A stretch of 64,000 nt of DNA, taken from NCBI GenBank assembly GCA_934597585.1, contig CAKTSA010000006.1:1-64000 (forward strand), in the 5' to 3' direction. The notes beneath the pieces are model-generated. The model saw nothing but the letters and a program-made list of their open reading frames with translations. It had not been told where the DNA came from and made no database searches. Below, piece by piece: positions 26,095-33,736 of this stretch; positions within the stretch are counted from its first letter, which is position 1, and the number at the start of each line of letters is the position of its first letter. The stretch is from an uncultured Oscillospiraceae bacterium. Its GTDB lineage: Bacteria; Bacillota; Clostridia; Oscillospirales; Oscillospiraceae. Made by a program: the position numbers and the translations under genes.

Positions 26095-26622
26095 ATGGAA
26101 GTATACAACGGCGCTCCGATTGAGAGCCGCAGCGAGGTGGAAAACCGGGTGTACGACTGCCTTGCCCGGCTGGAGATCCCCTTTACCCGCGTGGATCATG
26201 ATGCGGCCTTCACCATGGAGGACTGCGCCGCCATCAGCGCGGCGCTGGACGTTCACATCTGCAAGAACCTGCTGCTGACGCCCCGGAACCGCAGCGCCTT
26301 CTATCTGCTGTGTATGCCAGGGGACAAGCCCTTCTCCACCAAGGATTTCTCCAAGCTCATCGGCTCCTCCCGTCTCAGTTTCGCCACCGAGGAGGATCTG
26401 GTCTCGCTGCTGGGCTGTCACGCCGGTTCCGCGTCCATTCTGGGCCTGATGAACGACACGGACCACCGTGTCACCCTGGCCATCGACCGCGCTGTGGCGG
26501 AGGACGAGTGGTTCGGCTGCCACCCCTGCAAGAATACATCCTCCCTTCGAATGAAGACCCGCGACGTTCTGGAAAAGTTCCTCCCCACCACGGGACATAC
26601 GGCGGTTATTGTTGATTTGTGA
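26095..26622 (+). CDS. PrdX/YbaK-type prolyl-tRNA editing enzyme
   Basis: A 175-residue trans-editing deacylase of the YbaK/ProX superfamily. Relatives of this length (PrdX) hydrolyse alanyl-tRNA-Pro made by ProS. Visible family features are RVDHDAAFTMEDCAAISAAL, the KNLLLTPRNRSAFYLLCMPGD stretch (conserved substrate lysine) and the C-terminal GCHPCKNTSSLRM. It begins three bases after murC and is terminated by a hairpin. No link to murC function is obvious. Confidence 0.88.
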   Translation: MEVYNGAPIESRSEVENRVYDCLARLEIPFTRVDHDAAFTMEDCAAISAALDVHICKNLLLTPRNRSAFYLLCMPGDKPFSTKDFSKLIGSSRLSFATEEDLVSLLGCHAGSASILGLMNDTDHRVTLAIDRAVAEDEWFGCHPCKNTSSLRMKTRDVLEKFLPTTGHTAVIVDL

Positions 26623-26628
26623 CATGCG

Positions 26629-26659
26629 ATCCCCTCCGGTACGCCGGAGGGGATTTGTT
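26629..26659 (+). terminator. Intrinsic terminator of murC-prdX
   Basis: Stem ATCCCCTCCGG / CCGGAGGGGAT followed by TTG and T-rich sequence. Confidence 0.75.
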
Positions 26660-26680
26660 GTCCATACGGTACGGTGTTTG

Positions 26681-26770
26681 TGCGTAGGGGAGGGGTTCTG
26701 CCCCTCCCTTTCGGTTTGTGGTGGAATTTTCCATTGAACGGCGGGCGGGGCAGAGCCCCGCCCCTACGCA
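26681..26770. repeat. GTAGGGG palindromic intergenic element
   Basis: TGCGTAGGGG (26681-26690) pairs with CCCCTACGCA (26761-26770), with inner hairpins AGGGG-TTCTG-CCCCT and CGGGGC-AGA-GCCCCG. No ORF. It resembles short palindromic repeats typical of this family of genomes. Confidence 0.6.
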
Positions 26771-26805
26771 GAGGTTATTGCATCAGGAAAAATTTCACCC
26801 GTCTG

Positions 26806-26852
26806 TTGACAAATGTAAACCGATATGCTACATTGTGATTACAGATGTAAAC
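26806..26852 (+). promoter_or_regulatory. Promoter and twin BlaI-type operators
   Basis: TTGACA (26806-26811), 17 bp, TACATT (26829-26834). Operator 1 GACAAATGTA (26808-26817) overlaps the -35; operator 2 TACAGATGTA (26840-26849) lies downstream of the -10. Both match the TACA-N2-TGTA dyad of BlaI/MecI repressors, 32 bases apart (three helical turns). Confidence 0.8.
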
Positions 26853-26869
26853 AACAGGAGGTGAGACCT

Positions 26870-27250
26870 ATGGCGCATATGGGCTTGACCGAGGCCGAGT
26901 GGCAGGTGATGGAGTGCCTGTGGGCGTCCGCCCCCCGGACGGGCCGGGAGATCATCGACGCCCTTCACGCCGCCACCGGCTGGAGCCGCAGCACCACCCT
27001 GACGCTGCTGCGGCGGCTGGAGGACAAGGGCGCCGTCAGCGGCGAGAGCGCTGACGGCGTGAAGCAGTACCGCCCCCGGGTGGCCCGGGAGGACGCCGCC
27101 GTGCGGGAGACCGAGCACCTGCTGGAGCGGGTGTACCAGGGCAGCGTCAGCCTGATGGTCAGCTCGCTGGTGAAAAAGCAGACCCTGTCACAGGAGGAGA
27201 TCGACAAGCTGTACGCGATCCTGCGGGAAATGGAGGAAGAGCATGATTGA
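26870..27250 (+). CDS. BlaI/MecI-family repressor
   Basis: A 126-residue winged-helix repressor. The helix-turn-helix reads LTEAEWQVMECLWASAP and STTLTLLRRLEDKGAV, and a C-terminal dimerisation helix (LVKKQTLSQEEIDKLY) follows. BlaI repressors are cleaved after the BlaR1 membrane protease is triggered. AGGAGGTGAG precedes the ATG at 26870. The stop overlaps the start of the sensor gene by eight bases, so the two are translated together. Twin operators in its own promoter imply autorepression. Confidence 0.93.
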   Translation: MAHMGLTEAEWQVMECLWASAPRTGREIIDALHAATGWSRSTTLTLLRRLEDKGAVSGESADGVKQYRPRVAREDAAVRETEHLLERVYQGSVSLMVSSLVKKQTLSQEEIDKLYAILREMEEEHD

Positions 27251-29765
27251 ATGGATGGCATCCTCGTGTATTCTCACAGCGGCGGTGATCGCCCTGCGGT
27301 ATCTGCTGCGGGGCCGGATCAGTCTGCGGCTGCAGTATGCCCTCTGGCTGCTGGTGCTGGCGCGGCTGCTGCTCCCCGTCAGCTTCGGCAGCACAGACCT
27401 CAGCGTCATGTCGGTGGTGGAAAAGGCCCCGGCGGTCCAGGCGGTGGAGAGCGTCCGCCACGTGGACGCCGTCTGGCAGACCAGCAACGGCTTTGTCCAG
27501 GGCCACCCCATCGGCGGCGCGGCCAATAATACCGTCACCCTAGCGGAGCCCAGCGCCCCGGCGGGCCAGTTCCACCGCATGACCGGCGCACTCACGGCCC
27601 GCAAAGTGCTGCTGCCGCTGTGGTGGTGCGGCGCAGGCGCCACGCTGCTGGTGTTTCTGGCGGTGAATCTCCGCTTCTCCCGGCGGCTGCGGCGCAGCCG
27701 CCGCCCCCTGGCGGTGGAGGGCGTGGCCCTGCCGGTCTACGTGGCCCAGGAGCGGGCGGTGCCCTGCCTCTTCGGCCTGTTCCGCCCCGCCATCTACGTA
27801 ACGGCGGAGACGGCGGCGGACCCGGACCTGCTGCGCCACACCGTGGCCCACGAGACCACCCATTTCCGCCAGGGCGACCACCTGTGGGCCCTGCTGCGGA
27901 CGCTGTGCCTCGCCCTCCACTGGTGGGACCCCCTGGTGTGGTGGGCCGCAAAGCTCTCCCGCCAGGACGGCGAGCTGGCCTGTGACGAGGCCACCGTCCG
28001 CACCCTGGGCGAGGCGGAGCGGGCCGCCTATGGCCGCACCCTCATCCGCGTGGCCTGCGGCCGGGGCGTGAGCCCTCTGCTGACGGCCACCACCATGGAC
28101 GGCGGCAAAACCAGTCTCCACGAGCGCATCGTCCTTCTGGCGAAAAAGCCCCGCACAGCGGCCCTTGCGGCCATCGCCCTGGCCCTGGCCACCGCGTTGT
28201 GCGTAGGCTGCACCTTCACCGGGGCCAAGAAGGATGACGCGGCGGACCAGCCGGATACCATTGCCGGCTACATGGCCGCCCTGACGGCAGATGACGTCAC
28301 CGACTGGGACGTGCAGCAATACCCCAACATCACCCTGGGCCGCCTGGTAGCGGCCATGAACCGTGCCGCCGACAGCCAGATCACCCAGGAGGAGGCCGTA
28401 GCCGCCGGCGACAACGACGGCAAGCGCTACAGGGGCGTCTCCTTCCGAGACAGCGACGGCCTCAGCGTCACGCTGACCTGCAGCGACGCGGCGGCGGACA
28501 TCGTCCACTTCTCCCTCATGAACAGCGCCGACCACGCCCGCTTCACCGACGGCGACAACGCCTTCTTCCGGGACGCGACTCTCTACGACCTGGTGCGCCA
28601 CGCCCAGGCCGACGACGCCGCCATCGACTATGCCGCCTACGAGACCTTCCGTCTCCAGCTGGACGCGGCCATGCAGCGGATGCTGGACGGCCTGGCGGAT
28701 GACCCCGGCGGGGTCTACGCCTATCAGCTGGTCAGCTTCTCCCTGACCTGGCAGTACGAGACCAGCGACGGCAACCGGGCGGAGCTCTATCAGTTCGACT
28801 ACGCCCTCCTGGCCGAAAACCCGGACCAGGTCACAATGGCGGGCACCATGTACCTGGACGGCCAGCAGCGCCTGCGGGGCTTCTCCAACTGCGGCAATGT
28901 GGTGGCCCGGTATAAGGACGACACCCTGCTGGGCCTGGTGTTCATGGGCAGCGACAACTACTACGTGCCGCCCTTTGACGAGGACTGGGCCTGGGCCAGC
29001 GATATGCTGGCGGCCATGCAGCAGGCCAGCCGTTCCTCCCTGTGGACCGACTGGCCCGACAAGGCGGAGCTGACCACCCAGACCTTCACCTATCAGGACC
29101 TGACGGTCCAGGTGACCGACGTCTACATGATGCAGAAGGGCCAGGTGTGGGAGGATGCGGATCAGGTCTTTGAAAACGATATCTACATCGTCTCGCCCGG
29201 CGCCACCTTCACCGTCCTGGAGTCCGGCAGCGAGAACGACGTCGACGGCGTTCCCCACGCCAACTGGCTGTACTATGCGCCGGATGGCGCCGCCACCGAG
29301 CTGTGGCCCGGCGACACCGTTCCGATCATCAGCGATACCTCCATCGGCCATGAGAGCTTTCCCGTCCTGCGCTTTTACCTGTACGACGGCTGGCTCCAGG
29401 CCCCCTCCGCCGATCCCCTGGCGTCCGTCCGCACCGCCATCGAGGCGGAGTCCCAGCGCTCCTACGCCCGCAGCGTCCGGGTGGACGCCCTCTCCCTCAA
29501 CGAAGCCGAGACCCAGCGGGTATCTCAGAGCTACCTGGGCAGCGACCTGGCCGTCGCCCGCGGCTGGTCCGACGACCTGCTGACCAACCACTTCCTGGTG
29601 GTGGACGCCGCTTATTACATCGAATACGACCACACCCGCACACCGCTGGAGGGCGGCAATGTCACCCAGCAGTTCTATCTGGCCCAGAATGACCAGGGCC
29701 GCTGGATCATCGTGGACAACGCTACGCGCATCGCCGACGGACAGGAGGAGAATACGGTATGGTAA
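27243..29765 (+). CDS. BlaR1/MecR1-like M56 metalloprotease with a novel C-terminal extracellular domain
   Basis: An 840-residue membrane sensor-protease. Residues 1-325 are BlaR1-like: four membrane helices and a cytoplasmic gluzincin domain with HETTH (His203, Glu204, His207) and the third-ligand motif ELACDEATV. After the last helix (about 303-322, ending near GCTF) the usual penicillin-binding domain is absent. Instead, about 515 outward-facing residues follow. Residues about 335-600 match the downstream lipoprotein (QITQEEA, LYDLVRHA, WQYETSDGNRAE, CGNVVARYKDDTLLGLVFM); the rest is unrecognised. Beta-lactam sensing is therefore unlikely. It overlaps both neighbours. It presumably inactivates the BlaI-type repressor when its own signal appears. 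Confidence 0.85.
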   Translation: MIEWMASSCILTAAVIALRYLLRGRISLRLQYALWLLVLARLLLPVSFGSTDLSVMSVVEKAPAVQAVESVRHVDAVWQTSNGFVQGHPIGGAANNTVTLAEPSAPAGQFHRMTGALTARKVLLPLWWCGAGATLLVFLAVNLRFSRRLRRSRRPLAVEGVALPVYVAQERAVPCLFGLFRPAIYVTAETAADPDLLRHTVAHETTHFRQGDHLWALLRTLCLALHWWDPLVWWAAKLSRQDGELACDEATVRTLGEAERAAYGRTLIRVACGRGVSPLLTATTMDGGKTSLHERIVLLAKKPRTAALAAIALALATALCVGCTFTGAKKDDAADQPDTIAGYMAALTADDVTDWDVQQYPNITLGRLVAAMNRAADSQITQEEAVAAGDNDGKRYRGVSFRDSDGLSVTLTCSDAAADIVHFSLMNSADHARFTDGDNAFFRDATLYDLVRHAQADDAAIDYAAYETFRLQLDAAMQRMLDGLADDPGGVYAYQLVSFSLTWQYETSDGNRAELYQFDYALLAENPDQVTMAGTMYLDGQQRLRGFSNCGNVVARYKDDTLLGLVFMGSDNYYVPPFDEDWAWASDMLAAMQQASRSSLWTDWPDKAELTTQTFTYQDLTVQVTDVYMMQKGQVWEDADQVFENDIYIVSPGATFTVLESGSENDVDGVPHANWLYYAPDGAATELWPGDTVPIISDTSIGHESFPVLRFYLYDGWLQAPSADPLASVRTAIEAESQRSYARSVRVDALSLNEAETQRVSQSYLGSDLAVARGWSDDLLTNHFLVVDAAYYIEYDHTRTPLEGGNVTQQFYLAQNDQGRWIIVDNATRIADGQEENTVW

Positions 29766-30973
29766 AGAAGCTTTACGGCCTGCTCCTGGCCGCGGTGCTG
29801 CTGGCCCTGCTGGCAGCCTGCGGCGCGGATGCCGGGCAGCCCACGGGCGACATCGCCGCCGCCATGGCGGACGTGACGGCGGACCGCCTGGACTTTGTCA
29901 CCCCGGAGGAATACACCAACCTGACCCTGGCGCAGCTGGCCCCGGCCATGAACGCCGCCGCCCTCTGCCAGATCACAGCGGAGGAAGCGCAGCAGGCGGG
30001 CGCCGGGAACGAGGATCCCCGCTGGTTCGTGGCGGTAAAGATCCGTGACGGCCACCACCTGCTGCTTTCCTGCAGCAGCGCCGCTGATATCGTCCAGGTG
30101 ACCGATATCAGCGCGGCGGCATCGTCCTCCTACCCGATAGACCGGGAGATCGACGCCTGTTTCCGCCACCCGGACCTCTATCAGCTGGTGCGCCATGCCA
30201 AGGACGCCCCGGAGCTGGTGTACCAGACCATCAACATGGCGGACCACCTGCGGCGCATCGCTCCGGAGGACATCGGGGTCATCCCCGGCGGCTATCCCAA
30301 GGTGACGGCCCAACAGGTGGCCGACGCCCTCAACAGCGCGGCGGAGCACCAGATCACTCAGGAGCAGGCCATAGCCGAAGGCTACGCCGACACTTACCCC
30401 TTCTGGTGGATGGATCTGTCAGATACGCTGTACGCCCAGTGCGGCCTCACGGAAAATGTGGTCTATGTCCGCTATTATAACGGCGCTGAGCGCGGTGAGG
30501 GCTATTTTCAGGATGAGATCCTCTACGACCTGGTGCGCCACTGCCGGGACTATGACGAGGTCATCGACCAGGCGGCCTACGCCCGCTTCAAGACCCAGAT
30601 CGACGCCGTCATGCAGCAGGAGCTGGACGCTTACGCCAACACCCCCGGGGAGTTTCACGCCTACCAGCTGATGAATTTCTCCCCCGTGTGGCAGTATGAG
30701 ACGCCTGACGGCAACCGGGCGGAGTGGTATGACTTCGACTTTGCCCTGATCCCCGACCGGCCGGACAGGGACTTCTGGGCCGGCGGCATCTATATGGACA
30801 GCCAGCTGCGTGTCCGGGGCTTTTTCGTCTGCGGCAACGTGGTGGCCCGCTATCAGAACGATACCTTCCTGGGCCTGGTGTTCATGGCCAGCGACAATTC
30901 CTACGGCACCCAGCCCTTCGAGACCGACCCCGCCTGGGTAGAGGGCATGCTGTCCGCGGCAGGACTCCAATAA
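29759..30973 (+). CDS. Lipoprotein sharing the extracellular domain of the BlaR1-like sensor
   Basis: A 404-residue predicted lipoprotein: signal peptide (1 to about 20, LYGLLLAAVLLALLAACG) with lipobox LAAC. Residues about 22-150 form a first copy of a module with LAPAMNAAALCQITAEEA and LYQLVRHA. Residues about 180-300 form a second copy with VADALNSAAEHQITQEQA and LYDLVRHC. The C-terminal part (WQYETPDGNRAEWYDFDFAL, RGFFVCGNVVARYQNDTFL) is closely similar to the sensor's outer domain. It overlaps the sensor gene by seven bases and is the last gene of the BlaI-controlled operon. Function is unknown; it could bind the same signal or modulate the sensor. Confidence 0.8.
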   Translation: MVKKLYGLLLAAVLLALLAACGADAGQPTGDIAAAMADVTADRLDFVTPEEYTNLTLAQLAPAMNAAALCQITAEEAQQAGAGNEDPRWFVAVKIRDGHHLLLSCSSAADIVQVTDISAAASSSYPIDREIDACFRHPDLYQLVRHAKDAPELVYQTINMADHLRRIAPEDIGVIPGGYPKVTAQQVADALNSAAEHQITQEQAIAEGYADTYPFWWMDLSDTLYAQCGLTENVVYVRYYNGAERGEGYFQDEILYDLVRHCRDYDEVIDQAAYARFKTQIDAVMQQELDAYANTPGEFHAYQLMNFSPVWQYETPDGNRAEWYDFDFALIPDRPDRDFWAGGIYMDSQLRVRGFFVCGNVVARYQNDTFLGLVFMASDNSYGTQPFETDPAWVEGMLSAAGLQ

Positions 30974-30974
30974 C

Positions 30975-31005
30975 AAAAGAAGCGGCTATGCCGCTTCTTT
31001 TTCTG
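30975..31005 (+). terminator. Intrinsic terminator of the BlaI operon
   Basis: Stem AAAAGAAGCGGC / GCCGCTTCTTTT, loop TAT, T-run. Confidence 0.9.
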
Positions 31006-31025
31006 TGTGGAAATCCGTATCCTCC

Positions 31026-31455
31026 ATCCGTAGGGGCGGCCCTTGCGGCCGCCCGAAGGGATAATTTCGCGCCTCCGGGCGCGAGGGCAGCCTTCGGCGA
31101 CCCACTTTTCCCAGCAGCTGGAAAAGTGGGCAAAAAAGCCGGCAGGAACCAAGGTTCCTGCACCTCCTTGCGTGCTATGGCGTGTACAGAACTGATATTG
31201 CTTACCACACGTTCGCGTAAGATTTCCTTTTTCATTTCGGAAAAAGGAAATCCCCTGTAATCGTGCGGTATGCAATCACAATTTCGTACACACTATAGCG
31301 CGCCGGGAGGTGAAGGAACCGGAGGTTCCTTCCGGTGCTTTTGCCTACTTTTGTCACTGTAGACAAAAGTAGGTCGCGCCGGGACGCGAAACTCCCCCTT
31401 GTGGCCGCAGCCACAAAAGTACCTCGTCCCCGCAGGGACGAAATCCCCACCCCTC
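31026..31455. repeat. Large imperfect palindrome, about 430 bases, noncoding
   Basis: The left and right halves are approximate reverse complements around a centre near 31236 (GATTTCC ... GGAAATC, 31221-31252). Matching pairs include the local hairpins at 31100-31130 (CACTTTTCC) and 31344-31372 (CTACTTTTGTC), each 136 bases from the centre, the GGAACC/GGTTCC hairpins near 31150 and 31320, and GCGC-rich ends. No convincing ORF. It is probably a nonautonomous mobile or structural element. Confidence 0.7.
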
Positions 31456-31475
31456 GCCCCGCAGCGCAGAATAAA

Positions 31476-31508
31476 AAAACCAGGGACCGACATACCTGTC
31501 GGTCCCTG
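31476..31508 (-). terminator. Intrinsic terminator of trkH
   Basis: Stem GGGACCGACA / TGTCGGTCCC followed on the minus strand by TGGTTTTTTT, 20 bases after the trkH stop. Confidence 0.85.
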
Positions 31509-31527
31509 CAGCTTCCATAAAAAACCA

Positions 31528-32973
31528 TTATTTGTTCCGCCATGTGGACGGGCTCAGCAGCACCAGCAGCGGCATCAGCTCCAGACGGCCCATCAGCATG
31601 ATCAGCGTCAGCACCAGCTTGCTGAACCAGGACAGGGGCGCAAAGTTGGCCATGGGGCCAAGAGCGCCCAGCGACGGGCCAACATTGCTGATACAGGTCA
31701 GCGACGCCACAAAGGATTCCGTGAAGCCCAGCACGTCCAGCGATACCACCAGCGTACCGGCCATCAGGATCAGCAGATAGGCCACCTGAAACATGTGGGC
31801 GGAGGTAACGGCCCGCTCGTCCACGCTCTGGCCATCTATGGTGATGACCGACACCCGGTTGGGGTGGATGATGTGATCCAGCTCACGCCGCAGGCTCTTG
31901 ACCTGCAGCATCAGGCGGCTGATCTTCATGCCGCCGGCTGTGGAACCGGCGCAGCCGCCCACATACATCAGCAGCACCAGAATACACCGGCTGAAGGTGG
32001 GCCACAGGGTGAAGTCCTTGGTGGCGTAGCCGGTGGTGCTCATGATGGTGGTGGCCTGGAAGGCGGCGTCCTTGGTGGATTCATACCACCCCTGCCCAAG
32101 CTCCACGTGCAGGTCCACGCAAATGAGACTGATGGTCACCGCCAGGATCAGCAGATACCACCGCAGCTCCTCGCTGCGCAGAGCGTCCTTGATTCGACCC
32201 CGTACAACGGCGTACAGCAGCGAAAAGTTGATGCCTGCCAGAAACGTAAAGGCCACGATGACCCACGTGATGGCGTCGGACTGATACTCGGCAATGGAGG
32301 CGTTGCGGACGGAGAAGCCGCCGGTGGCGATGGTGGTAAAGGCGTGGTTCACTGCGTCAAACCAGGACATGCCCGCGATCCGCAGTGCCACAGCCTCCGC
32401 CGCCGTCAGCACCATATAGATGGTGTACAGGATTTTGGCGGTGCCGCCCACACGGGGCACCAGCTTGGACTTAATGGGGCCGGGGCTCTCCGCCTTCATC
32501 AGGTAGTAGGCGCCGTCGCCCAGATGGGGCGTCAGCGCCAGAAACAGCACCAGAACGCCCATGCCGCCCATCCACTGGGTCTCGCTGCGCCAGAACAGGA
32601 TGCTGGGGGGCATGGTCTCCACCGAGTCCAGAATGGTGGCGCCTGTGGTGGTAAGGCCCGAGGCCGTCTCAAACAGCGCGTCCACAAAGGAGGGGATGGT
32701 GTCCGACAGCAGGTAGGGGAAGGCGCCCAGCAGCGTCATCGCCACCCAGGCCATGGCCACGGCGGCATAGCCGTCCCGCCCCTGCATCCGCATCCGGGTT
32801 ACCGGCACCAGATACGCCAGCGACCCCAGAATGCCGCACAGCAGCGCCGAGGAGAGGAAGGCCTCCCAGCAGCCGTCGCCATACCCCAGGCTCACCAGCA
32901 GCGGCAGCACCATAAAGCCGCCGGCCACCCACAGGATATACCCCACTGTGCGGGTGATCAATCGTATATTCAT
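31528..32973 (-). CDS. TrkH-family potassium uptake protein
   Basis: A 481-residue potassium channel-like subunit with four M1-P-M2 repeats. The four selectivity-filter loops are visible: TASGLTTTGATIL, TTIATGGFSVRN, TIMSTTGYATKD and TCISNVGPSLG. It normally works with a cytoplasmic TrkA/KtrC-type NAD-binding gate, which is not nearby. The ATG at 32973 follows AGAGGT; an in-frame ATG nine codons earlier has no ribosome site. A good promoter lies just upstream and a terminator follows, so it is monocistronic. Confidence 0.93.
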   Translation of the reverse strand: MNIRLITRTVGYILWVAGGFMVLPLLVSLGYGDGCWEAFLSSALLCGILGSLAYLVPVTRMRMQGRDGYAAVAMAWVAMTLLGAFPYLLSDTIPSFVDALFETASGLTTTGATILDSVETMPPSILFWRSETQWMGGMGVLVLFLALTPHLGDGAYYLMKAESPGPIKSKLVPRVGGTAKILYTIYMVLTAAEAVALRIAGMSWFDAVNHAFTTIATGGFSVRNASIAEYQSDAITWVIVAFTFLAGINFSLLYAVVRGRIKDALRSEELRWYLLILAVTISLICVDLHVELGQGWYESTKDAAFQATTIMSTTGYATKDFTLWPTFSRCILVLLMYVGGCAGSTAGGMKISRLMLQVKSLRRELDHIIHPNRVSVITIDGQSVDERAVTSAHMFQVAYLLILMAGTLVVSLDVLGFTESFVASLTCISNVGPSLGALGPMANFAPLSWFSKLVLTLIMLMGRLELMPLLVLLSPSTWRNK

Positions 32974-33018
32974 GGAAAATATTACCTCTTTGTTGTGCAA
33001 AAACGGACAATTACCATT

Positions 33019-33048
33019 ATTATATCCCTAGCGGTATCATACTGTCAA
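33019..33048 (-). promoter_or_regulatory. Promoter of trkH
   Basis: Minus strand TTGACA (33048-33043), 18-bp spacer, TATAAT (33024-33019). Confidence 0.8.
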
Positions 33049-33121
33049 GCATTACGGATTCTTTCCCCCTTTGGTGCATAGAAATAGGGGAGAGAACCAC
33101 TCAGAAAAGGAGCGATGCCGG

Positions 33122-33625
33122 ATGTTTCAGCGTCTGCGCTGGCTGTGGGCCTTTCTGCTGGCCGGGGCCGCGGCGGTGATCCTGTGGGGGCTGGCCGCCA
33201 GATTTCCGGGACCGGTGACAGGAGTGCTGTCGGCGGTGAACGAAAGTCCGTGGGAGATGGGCAAATTGGCCTTTTGGCCCTATTTGTGCGCCGCGGTGCT
33301 GCTGTGGCGGACAGAAGCACCGGGGGAGGAGGCTGGCCGGGGCGGGCACTGCGCCGGGGCGCTGCTCTCTGCGGCGGTGATGGCGGCGCTGTGCAGGCTA
33401 TTGTGGGGGATAGTGCCGGTTTATCTGCTGTTTTTGGCGTCGATAGGGTGTGGAATGATGCTGTATCGCACAGTACAGAAGGAAAAGTGGGGAAGTGGTA
33501 TGGCTTGGTACCTGGCGGCGGTGCTGCTGGGGGTGGCCTATGTGCTGCTGACGGCCCGGCCCCTGACGGGCGGGCTCTTCCTGGACCCGCGGGACGCGGC
33601 GGCCATGGCAACAATCCCGTTTTGA
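33122..33625 (+). CDS. DUF6512-like membrane protein
   Basis: A 167-residue protein with about five hydrophobic segments. The stretch VTGVLSAVNESPWEMGKLAF after the first helix resembles the DUF6512 family of Firmicutes membrane proteins, of unknown function. The ATG at 33122 is chosen for AAAAGGAG about nine bases upstream; an in-frame ATG 17 codons earlier has no such site. It is transcribed away from trkH and followed by an ATGTACC repeat and a bidirectional terminator. Confidence 0.7.
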   Translation: MFQRLRWLWAFLLAGAAAVILWGLAARFPGPVTGVLSAVNESPWEMGKLAFWPYLCAAVLLWRTEAPGEEAGRGGHCAGALLSAAVMAALCRLLWGIVPVYLLFLASIGCGMMLYRTVQKEKWGSGMAWYLAAVLLGVAYVLLTARPLTGGLFLDPRDAAAMATIPF

Positions 33626-33630
33626 CGGTT

Positions 33631-33688
33631 CCATAACGGGCCTTTATGTACCAAATATGTACCAATAACCCCCGTTTATGTACCCAAA
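33631..33688. repeat. Intergenic ATGTACCAA repeat element, copy B
   Basis: ATGTACCAA at 33646-33654 and 33657-33665, and ATGTACCCAA at 33678-33687. The first 25 bases match 1141-1165 at 23 positions. Confidence 0.55.
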
Positions 33689-33690
33689 AA

Positions 33691-33716
33691 AACGCTCCCT
33701 TTCGGGAGCGTTTTTG
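33691..33716. terminator. Bidirectional terminator
   Basis: Stem AACGCTCCC / GGGAGCGTT with loop TTTC; T-runs on both strands, between convergent genes. Confidence 0.85.
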
Positions 33717-33736
33717 ATAGATCGAAAATTTTCCTC

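Noticed and set aside
26870-29765. Reading the BlaI/BlaR1 pair as a beta-lactam resistance locus
   Set aside because: The sensor lacks the penicillin-binding domain and no beta-lactamase or low-affinity PBP gene is adjacent. Only the signalling mechanism is shared.
31006-31527. Small open frames in the palindromic region upstream of trkH
   Set aside because: They are arginine/proline-rich, occur on both strands because the sequence is palindromic, and have no ribosome sites.
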